Shown here one piece after another: positions 43,020 to 54,059 of a stretch of DNA of 64,000 bases. Below the pieces are notes generated by a model. The model searched no databases. It was not told the DNA's origin and saw nothing but the letters and a program-made list of their open reading frames with translations. The position numbers and the translations under genes are program-made. Each line of letters opens with the position of its first letter. The first letter of the stretch is position 1. This DNA comes from Spisula solida (taxonomy: Eukaryota; Mollusca; Bivalvia; Venerida; Mactridae). The DNA is taken from the NCBI GenBank assembly GCA_947247005.1, contig OX365944.1:1252501-1316500 (forward strand), written 5' to 3'.

Positions 43020-43592
43020 TATCTGGATACTACAGTTATACAATTACACATCAACATTTACAATATATGGAGACTTCAGTTATACAATTACACATCAACA
43101 TTTACAATATATGGAGACTTCATTACACATCAACATTTACAATACAATGTATATTGATACTACAGTTATACAATTACACATCAACATTTACAATCTATGG
43201 ATACTACAGCTATACAATTACACATCAACATTTACAATCTATGGATACTACAGTTATACAATTACACATCAACATTTACAATCTATGGATACTACAGCTA
43301 TACAATTACACATCAACATTTACAATCTATGGATACTACAGTTATACAATTACACATCAACATTTACAATCTATGGATACTACAGTTATACAATCACACA
43401 TCAACATTTACAATATATGGATACTACAGTTATACAATTACACATCAACATTTACAATATATGGATACTACAGTTATACAATTACACATCAACATTTACA
43501 ATATATGGATACTACAGTTATACAATTACACATCAACATTTACAATATATGGATACTACAGTTATACAATTACACATCAACATATACAATCA
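43020..43592 (+). repeat. 42-bp tandem array open in all three forward frames
   Basis: About 13 copies of a 42-bp unit (ggatactacagttatacaat + tacacatcaacatttacaat + at) have shortened variants near 43110-43150. Because 42 is a multiple of three and the unit lacks stops in every forward frame, 14-residue periodic peptides appear in three frames (for example MDTTVIQLHINIYN, WILQLYNYTSTFTI). There is no signal peptide, splice context or homology, so I treat it as a minisatellite and not a gene. Confidence 0.92.
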
Positions 43593-43677
43593 GTGCTCGA
43601 TCGCCCCTTAACATTTCAACGGTTACATGTAACAATGAACATGGGATTGGTGTAAAATATGGCACACCTAGTGAACT

Positions 43678-44062
43678 ATTGCAATTATCGCACTCATTTA
43701 CAGTACAGTATTGCAGTTCCTCATTTCCAATGCAGTATTGCAGTTATCGCACTCATTTCCTATGCAGTATTGCAGTTCCTCATTTCCAATGCAGTATTGC
43801 AGTTATCCCACTCATTTCCAATGCAGTATTGCAGTTATCGCACTCATTTACAGTACAGTATTGCAGTTCCTCATTTCCAATGCAGTATTGCAGTTATCGC
43901 ACTCATTTCCAATGCAGTTTTGTGGTTATCGCACTCATTTCCAATGCAGTATTGCAGTTATCGCACTCATTTTCAGTGCGGTATTGCAGTTATCGCACTC
44001 ATTTACAGTACAGTATTGCAGTTCCTCATTTCCAATGCAGTATTGCAGTTATCACACTACAT
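43678..44062 (+). repeat. 32/27-bp tandem array
   Basis: Alternating units cagtattgcagttatcgcac + tcatttccaatg (32 bp) and cagtattgcagttcctcatt + tccaatg (27 bp), about 13 in all. Long open frames crossing from the previous array are repeat artefacts. Confidence 0.9.
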
Positions 44063-45157
44063 TTGTATCTATTTTCCATTGTAACTTCGTTTACACAATA
44101 TATACATTGCGTTCAATTAAATGGAAACGGACGGGAGATAACGCTTGCCTACCTATCATCATTTCGGAGAAACAAAACATCTCGTAACACACGTATACAT
44201 TTCTTCATGCCACTTTATATGACTGAATGAAACAGCTACACGTCTCACACACATGGAACATGACTCAAATACTGAAAATGTAGAAACTCATTAACCCAAA
44301 ATTTATGAGAAACAAAAAGAAGCGGCGGAATGACGGACAAGGTGCATTGGTTGTCATGGCTTCCATTCTCACTGGAGAACGTTTAGAGTTAATGAAGCGG
44401 TAACAGTTTTACCTCAGAAACCAAATGGGTATGTCAAACATATCAGCAACATTGTCCCTCTTCTCACAAAATAACAGATGTAATATATTATAATACAAAA
44501 TAAAACTGTTTCTTTGAAGCGGTATTTATGCCAACGTAAACAACGGATGGGGATAAGTCGCTATGGAAGACAACACGCATCAATCAACTTTCCGGGTGAG
44601 TTTTGTTCGGATAAAAACGCATGCATTTGCATTCATCTAGTCATTTGTAGAAATACTTCTAATTATGCAGTTGACTATCATTATGTCGAACTCGCTTAAG
44701 TTGAATTTTCCGTTAAGTCGAATTTGTTTTATGTTTTTAAAATAAACAGTGTTTATGTATCAGTAATTCTGTCATATTGAGATTATCCAAAAATCCTGTC
44801 ACGGGGGCGAATCGGCAGTTACCTGGAACTAACTACTGAGCGTCAAGCAGGTAGAAACAGAAGCATAGACTATATTTACCCGTAAGGCTATTGGGGAGTT
44901 TTTCAAAATTCCGGTTTTCCACTTAGTTGTCTATATGATACGACCCCTTAATTCTATTATGGGAAGAAAACTGGAAAACGGTGTTATTAGCTGGTGGAAC
45001 TCATGGAAATGTGGACATACAAATCATGTGATCTTATTATAAAGGTGTTCTTTGATTAAGTTTAGGTTTGCAGTAAGATAGCAAAGCAAGTCAAAATTAT
45101 AATCGGATAGGGAGTCAGTACTTATCAGAAACATTAGAGCACGAATTAATCACCATC
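44063..45157. other. Gene-free stretch
   Basis: No exon recognised. The words tatgtcgaactcgcttaagt and ccgttaagtcgaatttg near 44683-44730 may be the end of an old inverted-repeat element. Confidence 0.4.
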
Positions 45158-45327
45158 CTATTCCGACATCCTATTCCGACAGCCTGCCGCCTCAGTCAGT
45201 CAAACACAACCTACTCCGACAGCCTGCCGCCTCAGTCAGTCAAACACAACCTACTCCGACAGCCTGCCGCCTCAGTCAGTCAAACACAACCTACTCCGAC
45301 AGCCTGCCGCCTCAGTCAGTGAAACAA
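45158..45327 (+). repeat. 40-bp tandem repeat, four units
   Basis: The unit cctactccgacagcctgccg + cctcagtcagtcaaacacaa is repeated with almost no divergence; the last copy changes to gtgaaacaaatc. Confidence 0.93.
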
Positions 45328-45529
45328 ATCCGTACCAAGAGTCGGAAGACAAGAACAGGTCAAATGGACGACGACCCGCCCACCCCAAACAACACTCACC
45401 AGATTCAGTGTACATGTATGCACATTTGAAAGAAGCGAAGCAACCAAATGCTGGACAACAGTACTACTCCAGACGGTCAAAAACAGAAATGCTTTTCAGT
45501 GTTTCCCACCTAACATAACTAAAGTTACT

Positions 45530-45734
45530 AAGAGTCTTTGGACGAGACGTTAAGCGAGGTCCCGTGTATGATGCTTTACATCGGCACGTAAAAGAACCAG
45601 GGATGCTTCTGGAACTGGGGCATTTGCTGTATCATGCACTACCCCCCAAAAAATAAAGTGACTTGCCTCTTCTGGGGGCCTCGCCCATATGGATTTCCGG
45701 TGGCGAGGATAAATAGAAGCAAATAAAAAAAAAC
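45530..45734 (+). mobile_element. SINE 3' region with A-rich tail
   Basis: ggacgagacgttaagcgagg, cccgtgtatgatgctttaca and cggcacgtaaaagaaccagg resemble a conserved SINE central domain known from many animals (from memory, not searched). The body ends in aaataaaaaaaaac. A minus-strand open frame across it is an artefact. Confidence 0.6.
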
Positions 45735-45779
45735 ACTGTCCGTCATAGCCATGCCTGCTGATTCTACAGTACATTAATT

Positions 45780-47645
45780 CCCCGTAAGGACTGGTGTCTA
45801 CATGATTTTATTAGTGTTGAATAATGGAGCTATCGTGTGACTCTGGAAACACTTATTTCTGTTGAATACTTTCCTGGATTGAAGAGAAATGTTTTATTGT
45901 TTGGTCGCGTTTATTTTATTGAAGCTGTAAATCCTGAAAAGACGTTAAATTGTGCAATTTGGTCCACTATTTCGAGACTAGTCGGTCTATACGCGTGATC
46001 AATAATCGTCATATCCGGGATACCCTAAACTCGAGTATTTAAACAATATGTCTGTCTTACTACAAATACTAATTAGATATTTATACGACAGCAATGACGC
46101 TTAATAGATCTCGCACGAGCCTTAAGATTTCGCAAGATTCACGAGATCACGCGTCTGTAAAAAAGTAAAGTGCCAAGTTATCTAAAGTCTATTTTCCGAC
46201 ATCCCCCCGCTCAGACTGTACATTTACCCCCTCCCCCGATTATTGAGTAGCAAGTTGGCTGTTATATCCGGTGCAGATGACAGCGACAACACATTGGATT
46301 TCCCAGGTACTACTACACCTGTGTAAAGTGAAGCATTTTGTGAAATTGTAGCTCTGAGAAATTCAGTATTGACACAGACGTGACTAAAACTGATGTTTTG
46401 TTGACTGTTAAATCAATTCTGGAAAGTAATGTCACTGATATTAATGTTGCTGAATTAAAGACACGCGCCCCACGATCGTCTAAAATTTATGCGGTTAATG
46501 GTCAAGAATAACGATGTGCGATTTAATGTACTTTAAAGGGAACACACCCTCAATACACAGAAACATTGAAATGCCCATTTTAAAAGAAGACATACGATTG
46601 CAGACCAACGCGTTATGTATGACGACTAACTTTAAAAATCGACCCGATCAACTTTTGACGATTACCAAAATGATCCCGAATTGACAAATTCCTATTTGAC
46701 GATGTTTTTGTTCCATTTTACGATTTAATTTATTACACTCATTAGGAAGTCGCGATAAGCGACTTCCTTCTTTGAATGCAATGTGAATTTCTCTTCTTCA
46801 GGTTAAAGGACAAGTTACTGCTAGCTAATACAATGAATAAATTAGTTTCCGTGAATATTGCAGCTTTAATTGGTGACTATATATACATATTTCAATGTTT
46901 ATTGATCCCACCCTATTAACATTTTTTTGGATTGATAATGTTCGTAATTAAAATAAAAAAAAAATTCTGTTTTAATAATAATTGCCGATCCCTTTGACCG
47001 TAGACTTGCTGAGGTGTCTATTTTTCTTGTCTTCAAAACTACTTAAGTGATCGCTAGTTTTATTCGTTTACAAATGACGTACTCAGATGTTTTCGCGTGG
47101 AAACAATAATATAGAAACCACAGACCCGGCTCCATAAATTTTCGAGTGGGGGGCAGAGCTAGCTATTGGGATGTTATGATGGGGTGGTTGCGGGAGGGGT
47201 GTCCTCTCCAGGCGAAGATATTTTTACTTTTCGAATTAAAATCATACAATTTCTTGCACTTTAAGCTTTTAAAATCAGAAGTCAATGCACTAAAATTGTA
47301 CTGCTACATCAACAAGAAATACGACAGTTTAACAATTATTTAAAAATAAGTTCTTTCAATTCCGTAAAGTTTACAAACCAGGTGTCAAATTATTAAAATT
47401 CACGCTACATAATCAGACAACGTAAAATTTTTATGCAATTATTTAAACAAATGTTTACCCCATTGAAGATTTTTTTAAAATAGAAACTTTAAATTTTGAG
47501 TAAGACGTCTAAATTATTAAAAGTGTAGGTCTACAAATCAAAATACATAACCCATGAAATAAACAATATAAGATCTATAACTGAAAGTTTCCAAAAAGGT
47601 TTTGGTCACATTTTAATAAAAATCATGAAATTTCCTGCACTCTAA
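45780..47645. other. Gene-free stretch with one possible coding relic
   Basis: At 46381-46511 the plus strand reads VTKTDVLLTVKSILESNVTD then INVAELKTRAPRSSKIYAVN and a stop, and the frame before it (around 46300-46380) reads SEAFCEIVALRNSVL. This looks like a short protein-derived relic, unidentified and too short for a call. The rest shows no gene. Confidence 0.35.
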
Positions 47646-47649
47646 CTTT

Positions 47650-48000
47650 TAAACAAGAGGGCCATTGACCCTAAAGCGCTCACCTGATGACTAGCAGTTT
47701 AGGCAGAATCAGAATTTGTTATGAAATATGACCTTAATATTTTATTTAGATTTTACAGTGACACACTTGTTGCCAGGTTTAATAAAGATTAGATAAAAAA
47801 TATGACCTCTAAAGTATAAACAAGGTTTTTCTTTGATGTGACCTAGTGACCTAGTTTTTGACCCCAGATGACCCAATTACGAACTTGACCTAGATTTCAT
47901 AGAGACATACATTGTGATCAAGTTCCATTAAAATCTTGTCAAATGTGACCTCTAGAGTGTTAACAAGGTTTTTCTTTGATGTGACCCTAATGGTAAACAA
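47650..48000 (-). repeat. Fragment of the tandem-core element family, reverse orientation
   Basis: It begins aaacaagagggccattgacc and gcgctcacctga, the reversed end of the 29954 element family, then has units with aacaaggtttttctttgatg and gtgacctagtgacctagttt. It breaks off at about 48000. Confidence 0.75.
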
Positions 48001-48076
48001 TTATGATATACAAAATTCAACAAATTAATAATTTGTATGTGTAATTAATAGCGTAATGTTGTGCAACATGTAAATG

Positions 48077-48480
48077 TTACATCACGTGGCCAGAGTACAT
48101 CCACTGTAAATAGGAGTTTTTTTTATTTGTTTGAGTGTTTTTGAAGTACGTATTTGTTTTGGGATGACATTCCAAATGACTGGCCCTGAATAATTTAATG
48201 ACTTGCGGTAGAATTCGATCTACAGTTGATCTAAGCTGGCGATCTGAGTGTTGGTAGTTTTGGTTAAATGTGAATTTCGAATGAAAGTATTCTGGGCAAA
48301 TATTATTTAGTGACTTGTATATCAATATTGCCTTTATGTTACGAATTCTGTCCGGGAAATTCATCCACTTTAATTCTTTAAATAATTCTGCAGATGGTGC
48401 ATCAAATTCCTTATCAAGAATAATTCTGGCTGCACGTTTTTGGAATATCAATGTGAAATACACACGCATTCTACATACCC
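48077..48480 (-). pseudogene. Non-LTR reverse transcriptase C-terminal remnant
   Basis: The minus frame reads FQKRAARIILDKEFDAPSAE, LFKELKWMNFPDRIRNIKAI, LIYKSLNNICPEYF and a degenerate end. This is the region after the polymerase domain of CR1/L2/Jockey-type proteins (QKRAARxIL, then ...LxWMxFxxRxxxxKAxLxYKxLNxLxPxYL). The catalytic part is absent, so it is a 5'-truncated dead copy of a different lineage from the one at 21 kb. Confidence 0.85.
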
Positions 48481-49129
48481 TGGTTGAGTCATTGTTTTGT
48501 GATCGGTTAATTTGATTGGTCGACAATGCTAGGGTCTTCATTGTTCAAATCACAGAGACCGGGTTTTGATTTTGTGCATGTATGGTCAAAATGTGGCATA
48601 CTGCAGTCGTGTGATAAAATACTAATTGACCACAACACGGACAAAACTGTGATTTGACATGATACGAAACAGATAGCGAACTACAACACAAGGTTAATTT
48701 ATTCAGACTTGCACCTACACCATCGATTAATAAAGATAACCTCGTGATTTAGTTCTCTATAACATGTTGAATTACATAAATAGGAATATAAAACTAACGA
48801 ATGGTTTCCAAGAGAACTTTTATTCAGATAGGGCATCCTCAACATCCTCCCTGAAACAAACGTTTAAAACGAATATATTTGGCATTGTGTTCCAAAACAG
48901 TCCAATATTTTCAAGAAACGTCCGTGCAAACAGTTTGTATTTTGGGTAAAATGATGCGTAATCCTTATTATTTCAGGTTTTAACAATATTGATACAAGTG
49001 GTCTTACAAATAAATACCTTACCGTATCGATATAATGTCCTGTATCATGTCATGAAATTAGTAACAAAAGGATAATAGTCGGACAGGGAAGGCATCACCC
49101 AACTTAACCAGCCGAGGATAGAAAACATA

Positions 49130-49520
49130 ACAAGAGGGCCACGGTGGCCCCTATATCGCTCACATGAGAAACATTGCTTTTGTTATATACCAAATGCAGC
49201 AAATGGGCCAATACGGTTCCACATTGATGTAACAAGTTCGTCTAATAGATACTAGAAGTACTGTTTAAGCTTGGCCTAGATTTATAGAGACAAGCATTCT
49301 AACACAGTTTCATAACGGTCGGGCCATAATTGTTGTCTCTAACGTGTTCACAAGCTTTTTCTAAGATTTTACTCAGTGACATAGTTCTTGATCCCCACAT
49401 AATCGAGTTTTATAATTAACTTAGATTTCGTATAGACAAACATTCTGACCATGTTTCATGAAGATTGGGCAATCAGTGTGACCTTTACTATAAAACGGAC
49501 ATACAGAGGAAGTCTTACAC
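49130..49520 (-). repeat. Second reverse-oriented fragment of the tandem-core family
   Basis: Starts ataacaagagggccacggtg and gcccctatatcgctcacatg, then degraded units (ctagatttatagagacaagc, actcagtgacatagttcttg). The hairpin agggccacggtggccc is intact. It has no recognisable opposite end. Confidence 0.65.
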
Positions 49521-50365
49521 AAGTCAAATAACGATGACAGTGTTTATCATTCTTTCTGAATAATAAAACCCCTGGTTGAGTTATCTATGAGATAACAACT
49601 TGGATGAAAACGAACGATACGTGAATTGGATCTGTATATTTAGCAAGACTGGTAAGTCAGTTATAGTTATATGATTAAAACAACCGTTGTTGAACGGATC
49701 AACATTCATTCTACACTCATTTCAGAGAACATTAGGGTTAGGTTTTCTTCTGTATTGATATGTTTTTGCATGTAAAGTTAGATGGTTAACGTTGACGTTG
49801 CTATAATATATTTCCCACTTTTAGACGGATTGTAGTGATCATTTTAGCATCATGAGGACCCCCAACCATAACTTCCAACTTCAAGGCTTGTGTGCGTAAC
49901 ATCAATTCAAGGCTGGCTACGCCCCTGTCAGTCGTGACGAATCGTTTGGTTAAGAGCAGTGAATTGAATGCCTAGCGCTATACTTTGTGCTGGTGGAAAA
50001 ATGAAATATCTGCTTTTATCGTCATGTAATCCTGAAACTAACAACTCTTGTGGAACATTGCATACAAGGCTTCAACTCTTCTACCGTAGTGCAAGGAAAC
50101 GCGTATAAACCCTCACAAGCTGAGCATAAATAGTCTCGTTATGAACCCTTATACTAAAATGAAAAGTATGGTTGATACAGTCGACAGAGCAATACAAGCC
50201 GATCTGCAATACGTTGCACATAATTGGAATGTTGATGAACTACGATCAAGTACCATGCTAGAGTACAACACAAAACTGTGATGATAAATATGTACTCGTA
50301 TAAAGTTAGAGATATTGGAAAGACGTGTGTTAAATTCCAAACAGAATTTCACCAACAAGTGTAAA

Positions 50366-50522
50366 CTGTAATTCGGGTATTACAACGGTACAATGTGACT
50401 TGAGTATGACAATGGTACCCTATGACTTGGGGATAACAAATGTACACTGTGAATTGGGTATTACAACGGTACACTGTGAATTGAGTATGACAATGGTACA
50501 CTTTCACTTGAGTACAATAAGT
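50366..50522 (+). repeat. ~30-bp tandem repeat
   Basis: About five imperfect copies of tacaacggtacactgtgaat + tgagtatg(a). It starts 30 bp downstream (on the receptor's strand) of the receptor stop codon and so occupies the place where the missing receptor exons might have been sought. Confidence 0.85.
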
Positions 50523-50550
50523 GTTCGTCATTTGTTAAGATAAAATATCC

Positions 50551-53500
50551 TTATATAAATAACATGTTAAGGGCTGGTATACAGGACATAATGGAGGCAT
50601 ACAAGAGATAGACTACGAAGCGACATTTTTCTGAAGCGTTTGGTATTGCATTAAAGTTTTTAAGAACATGGTATATGTGGTAAGTACATGCGTGCATCCA
50701 AAACATTGATAGAAGCCAGACAATGTGCAGGGCCATCCCAAAAGTAATACAAAGTGTGGACCCAACTTTTAATATACAAACACTAGCGACTATGTACATT
50801 ATTTGGGCGCAGAGTAGAACAAACACAAGGACCATGTTGTTTTTACCCGGCAACATTTTCCTAAGCTTTGCTATTATACAGAACATAACGAATGTAAAAC
50901 TAAGACATATGATAGACAACGATGAACAGACGACTGATACTATTGTTTCAGGAACCATTACAAGTGTTTTCATGACATGTGTCTGAAGCGCCAAGTAACG
51001 TTTATACACATCCGAGCAGACGACCGCATTGCCATTGCTTTCAAAATAACAGTCAGATCTTTTCAGGGTGTAGTCACCACGTACTAAATTTAAACCATTA
51101 TCGGTATGTACCCACAGTGTCTCGTTTCTAGGAAGTTTAATTACGGCACAAGGATTCATCTGAAGAAGTTTGAAATGACTGAATCGGGCGTTACACATTG
51201 AATCATAATCATTTCCTCTTAAATGAGGAAATTGTACACCTGCTATGTCTCCAGGAATAGCAAATCTCTTTATGGTATTTAGAAAATGTTCCAGTGGTAA
51301 TTTATAGGTCGATTGGTCAATATCTCTGAATTCGTCGGACGAAAACAAGTCGGAAATTAAGTCAAATTGTCCAGATTCTGAATCAGTAACATGCAAGTGT
51401 CCATCAAATGTCTGCACATGGTTAGATGTTTCCTGCTTGAACATAAACCTAATGTTCAATTGATCAAGACTTAAAATCGTTTCCACCAACGAATCCGGAT
51501 CACGATAAATATATGTTGCCACTTCTACTCTGATTAGAAAATACTTTAATACCGAATTTATAACGTTGCTTGCATCAAAAGAATCGAAATCAGTATCAAC
51601 TGCGTATACCATCTGGATACCACAGACATAGGTGCCGAAAAATTCCCATTTCGCAACATGATCGATAAGATGACAAGCAATGTTATAGGCTTCCAATACA
51701 GTTGTTGCTTCAAAAGGTACTACCTTTAGAAATATCGTGTAGACAACATTCCGAATTGAAGAAAACATATTTAAACACTGTCCATCTTGCAACTTTTTAT
51801 ATGGAGAACAAAATAGGTCACGGCATATATCCTGCAAAAAGATAACATTTACCTTTATTATACTGGTGCCTGAGTGCGTGCTTCCATACACGAGCTTATG
51901 TATGGATCCCTCCACTACTAGTTGGGACATGGACTTTATTTTTGGAGGTATTAGATATTTATAAAGAAATTTGTCTAATAAAAGTTTCATTTTATTCTTC
52001 CCATTTGAACACTTTTTAAAGAAATATGGAATCCTTTCGGTGATAACACTGGCTGAAGCATCCGGAAATATATTAATTCTAATGAAAATGCAACTGAAAA
52101 GTAATCTCTACTATAAAGGATTTTTATGAGTTCGGCGAATAAAACAGTATACTTTGTTGATGTTGAGCTTAGTAATACTACATTGTCAAACAGGCAATCT
52201 ATAAATGTTAAATGTGATAGTGGTTAAAGCTAGTGACAAAGCAGCCAGATAAACTGATATGTAATAGTTTTTCAGATAAAATTTGCTAAGAAATCTTAAT
52301 TTACAAATCGAGGTTTGTATGGTACGACACGTACCTGGTATCACAAAGGTTTGGATTTAGTGTTTTTGATTATTAAAAGTTTCAAATCGAGCTCGGGTAA
52401 AAGTTTTGATATCAGATTTGAGTTTTGGCTTACCGAAATAAGGCTAATATCGATAATTATGGAGTATCTTCGACAAGGTTAAGATTATCTGCTTATAGAT
52501 TAATATACTCATCAAAAATAAAAAGTATCCACAGGGAAGCTTACATTTTCATCCAGGCCACATTTTTAAACTTTTGTTTTCTAAACGGATTGTCACAGAG
52601 TCAGATTTGTGATTTTTATTAATGGCCAATGCTCCAAAGGGCTACAAAAGTGTCTGAGAAAATTCAGACATTTTGTAGGACACTACGACCTTGGTGAAAA
52701 CTCGATCGGAAGAAGGCCGTCCACCTATGTCGTGTAACAATTTCACCTGACATCCCTCAGTGGAAAACACTTTCCTTTACATGACTGGTGAGCTGATACA
52801 AAGTAACTTAAAACACAGTTTTTTGTTACTGTCAACCAGTAGTAGAATAGAATAAAAGTCCACTGTTAAGCTAAATTAAGTGTTTTTGTTATACAAATAG
52901 TTTCTAACAGAAAGAATTAAGTCAAATTGGAAATATTACTGGAAAAAATAAAAATATTACTTACATTTACATCGTCAAAAAGTTGCTGATGTGAACATGT
53001 TTCATATTTAGGTGTGTCTCTGTTATGGTCAGTATATGGTCCAACTTTTATTAATCCGATTGGAGAATCTGTCTCGAAACGTTCGTCATTCCACTCGCAC
53101 GCTGTTTGATTCGGAAATGTTATCCCATTGCAGAGCGCACAAAAAATATTTTGATATAGTACTCCTTCTATAAATGTGTTTGTTCTGTACATGCTACAGG
53201 CGTATTCTAAGTCAGGATCGTATACAAGCCACTGTCCGGTTATGTTACATTGTGCGACTCTCCATGAACAATATGTCATGTTTACAAGAATGCGGTGTGG
53301 GAAATGAAATGTTAAGTTGCATTTCTTCGTATCTATCAACGATTGGATGATATCCTTCTCTGAGGGAAAATGAACGGGGTCATGGCATGACAGTTGCAAA
53401 CCCGATTGCTCGAGTGTGTCGTCAGTAACGTTGTTGCAGTAAGCACAATACGCATTTTTGTACATCTCTAAGGTCCTGGTGTCAAATGTTGGAGTGAAAT

Positions 53501-54050
53501 CTTTGAATTAGTCGGAATATAATCTGGTACAGTTGTGTCGGAGATTCTTAGCGGTATTTGTAGGACATTCAGCGTTCATTACAGCATCTTCATAATAGGT
53601 GATATGACCGTTGTCGCTTGGCAGCGCCAGTTTGACACATCTTTTCATCTGACCATTGTTGTATGACTGTATAGACGTGTTGGTGCTTCTGTAAAGAATA
53701 TCCAAGCAACAAGTGCGCGAGTGAAGACAATAAGGGAAATCACAACTACAATATTCACAGCACGACTGAAGGTGCTCATGAGTCGGGTGGTAATCAACGG
53801 ACAAATAGTATTCACAAAGTGGTGTAAAGGGGCAAGCGAGAAGTTGTTGATAAAGGGTTCTGCGCTCAAATGGAGTATTGAACGATGATAAGAATTCGCG
53901 TGTTTCATCTGAATTCAACTTGCTATAAACATTTGCGAACATTATGTTGTGGTTGCTGTTGTCGTTGTTATTGTTGTTGTAGTTGTAGTCTTGGTGTAAC
54001 AGTTCTTCTACGTACTCCGAATACTCCCAATTCTCCAAATACGAAGAATT
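50551..54050 (-). pseudogene. Family B-type 7TM receptor with Cys-rich ectodomain, disabled (stop in ectodomain, ends after TM4)
   Basis: Two exons: about 54050-52965 and 51831-50551, joined in phase 0 (GTAAGT donor; ttgcag acceptor) as ...LFDDVN|DICRDLFCSPYKK. The ectodomain has many cysteines (CEYCSCDFPYC; KNAYCAYCNNV; FCALCNGI) and N-glycosylation sequons. Four membrane helices follow: TIVSVVCSSLSIICLSFTF, NNMVLVFVLLCAQIMYIVAS, a TM3 with Cys and WLLSMFW, and CRFVVYLLYASIMSCIPALN. This suits a secretin/adhesion/methuselah-like receptor of a type expanded in molluscs (inference). Two breaks: an in-frame TAA at 53510-53508 between NCTRLYSD and FKDFTPTFDTRT, with homologous-looking sequence on both sides, and a stop at 50551 after TM4 with no TM5-7 exon recognised down to 48 kb. 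The first exon has no ATG; a signal-peptide exon is expected further upstream. Confidence 0.75.
52965..54050 (-). pseudogene. Receptor ectodomain exon with in-frame stop
   Basis: The reading frame is continuous apart from TAA at 53510-53508. Upstream part: YSEYVEELLHQDYNYNNNNN (Asn-rich, from an aac/aat microsatellite) and LLACPFTPLCEYYLSVDYHP. Downstream part: MYKNAYCAYCNNVTDDTLEQ to CSHQQLFDDVN. An acceptor before YSEYVEEL (for example tttggag) is plausible but not certain. Confidence 0.72.
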
Positions 54051-54059
54051 TTGTTAATC

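Noticed and set aside
43067..44230. 387-codon open frame
   Set aside because: Produced by two stop-free tandem arrays; the peptide is periodic, lacks homology and frames are open in parallel.
48315..48515. Plus-strand open frame opposite the 48-kb reverse transcriptase remnant
   Set aside because: Antisense shadow of the retroelement frame.
51840..51990. N-terminal extension MKLLLDKFLYKYLIPP of the receptor's second exon
   Set aside because: A good acceptor (ttgcag) at 51832-51837 joins in phase to the upstream exon's GTAAGT donor, so the open stretch before it is intron.
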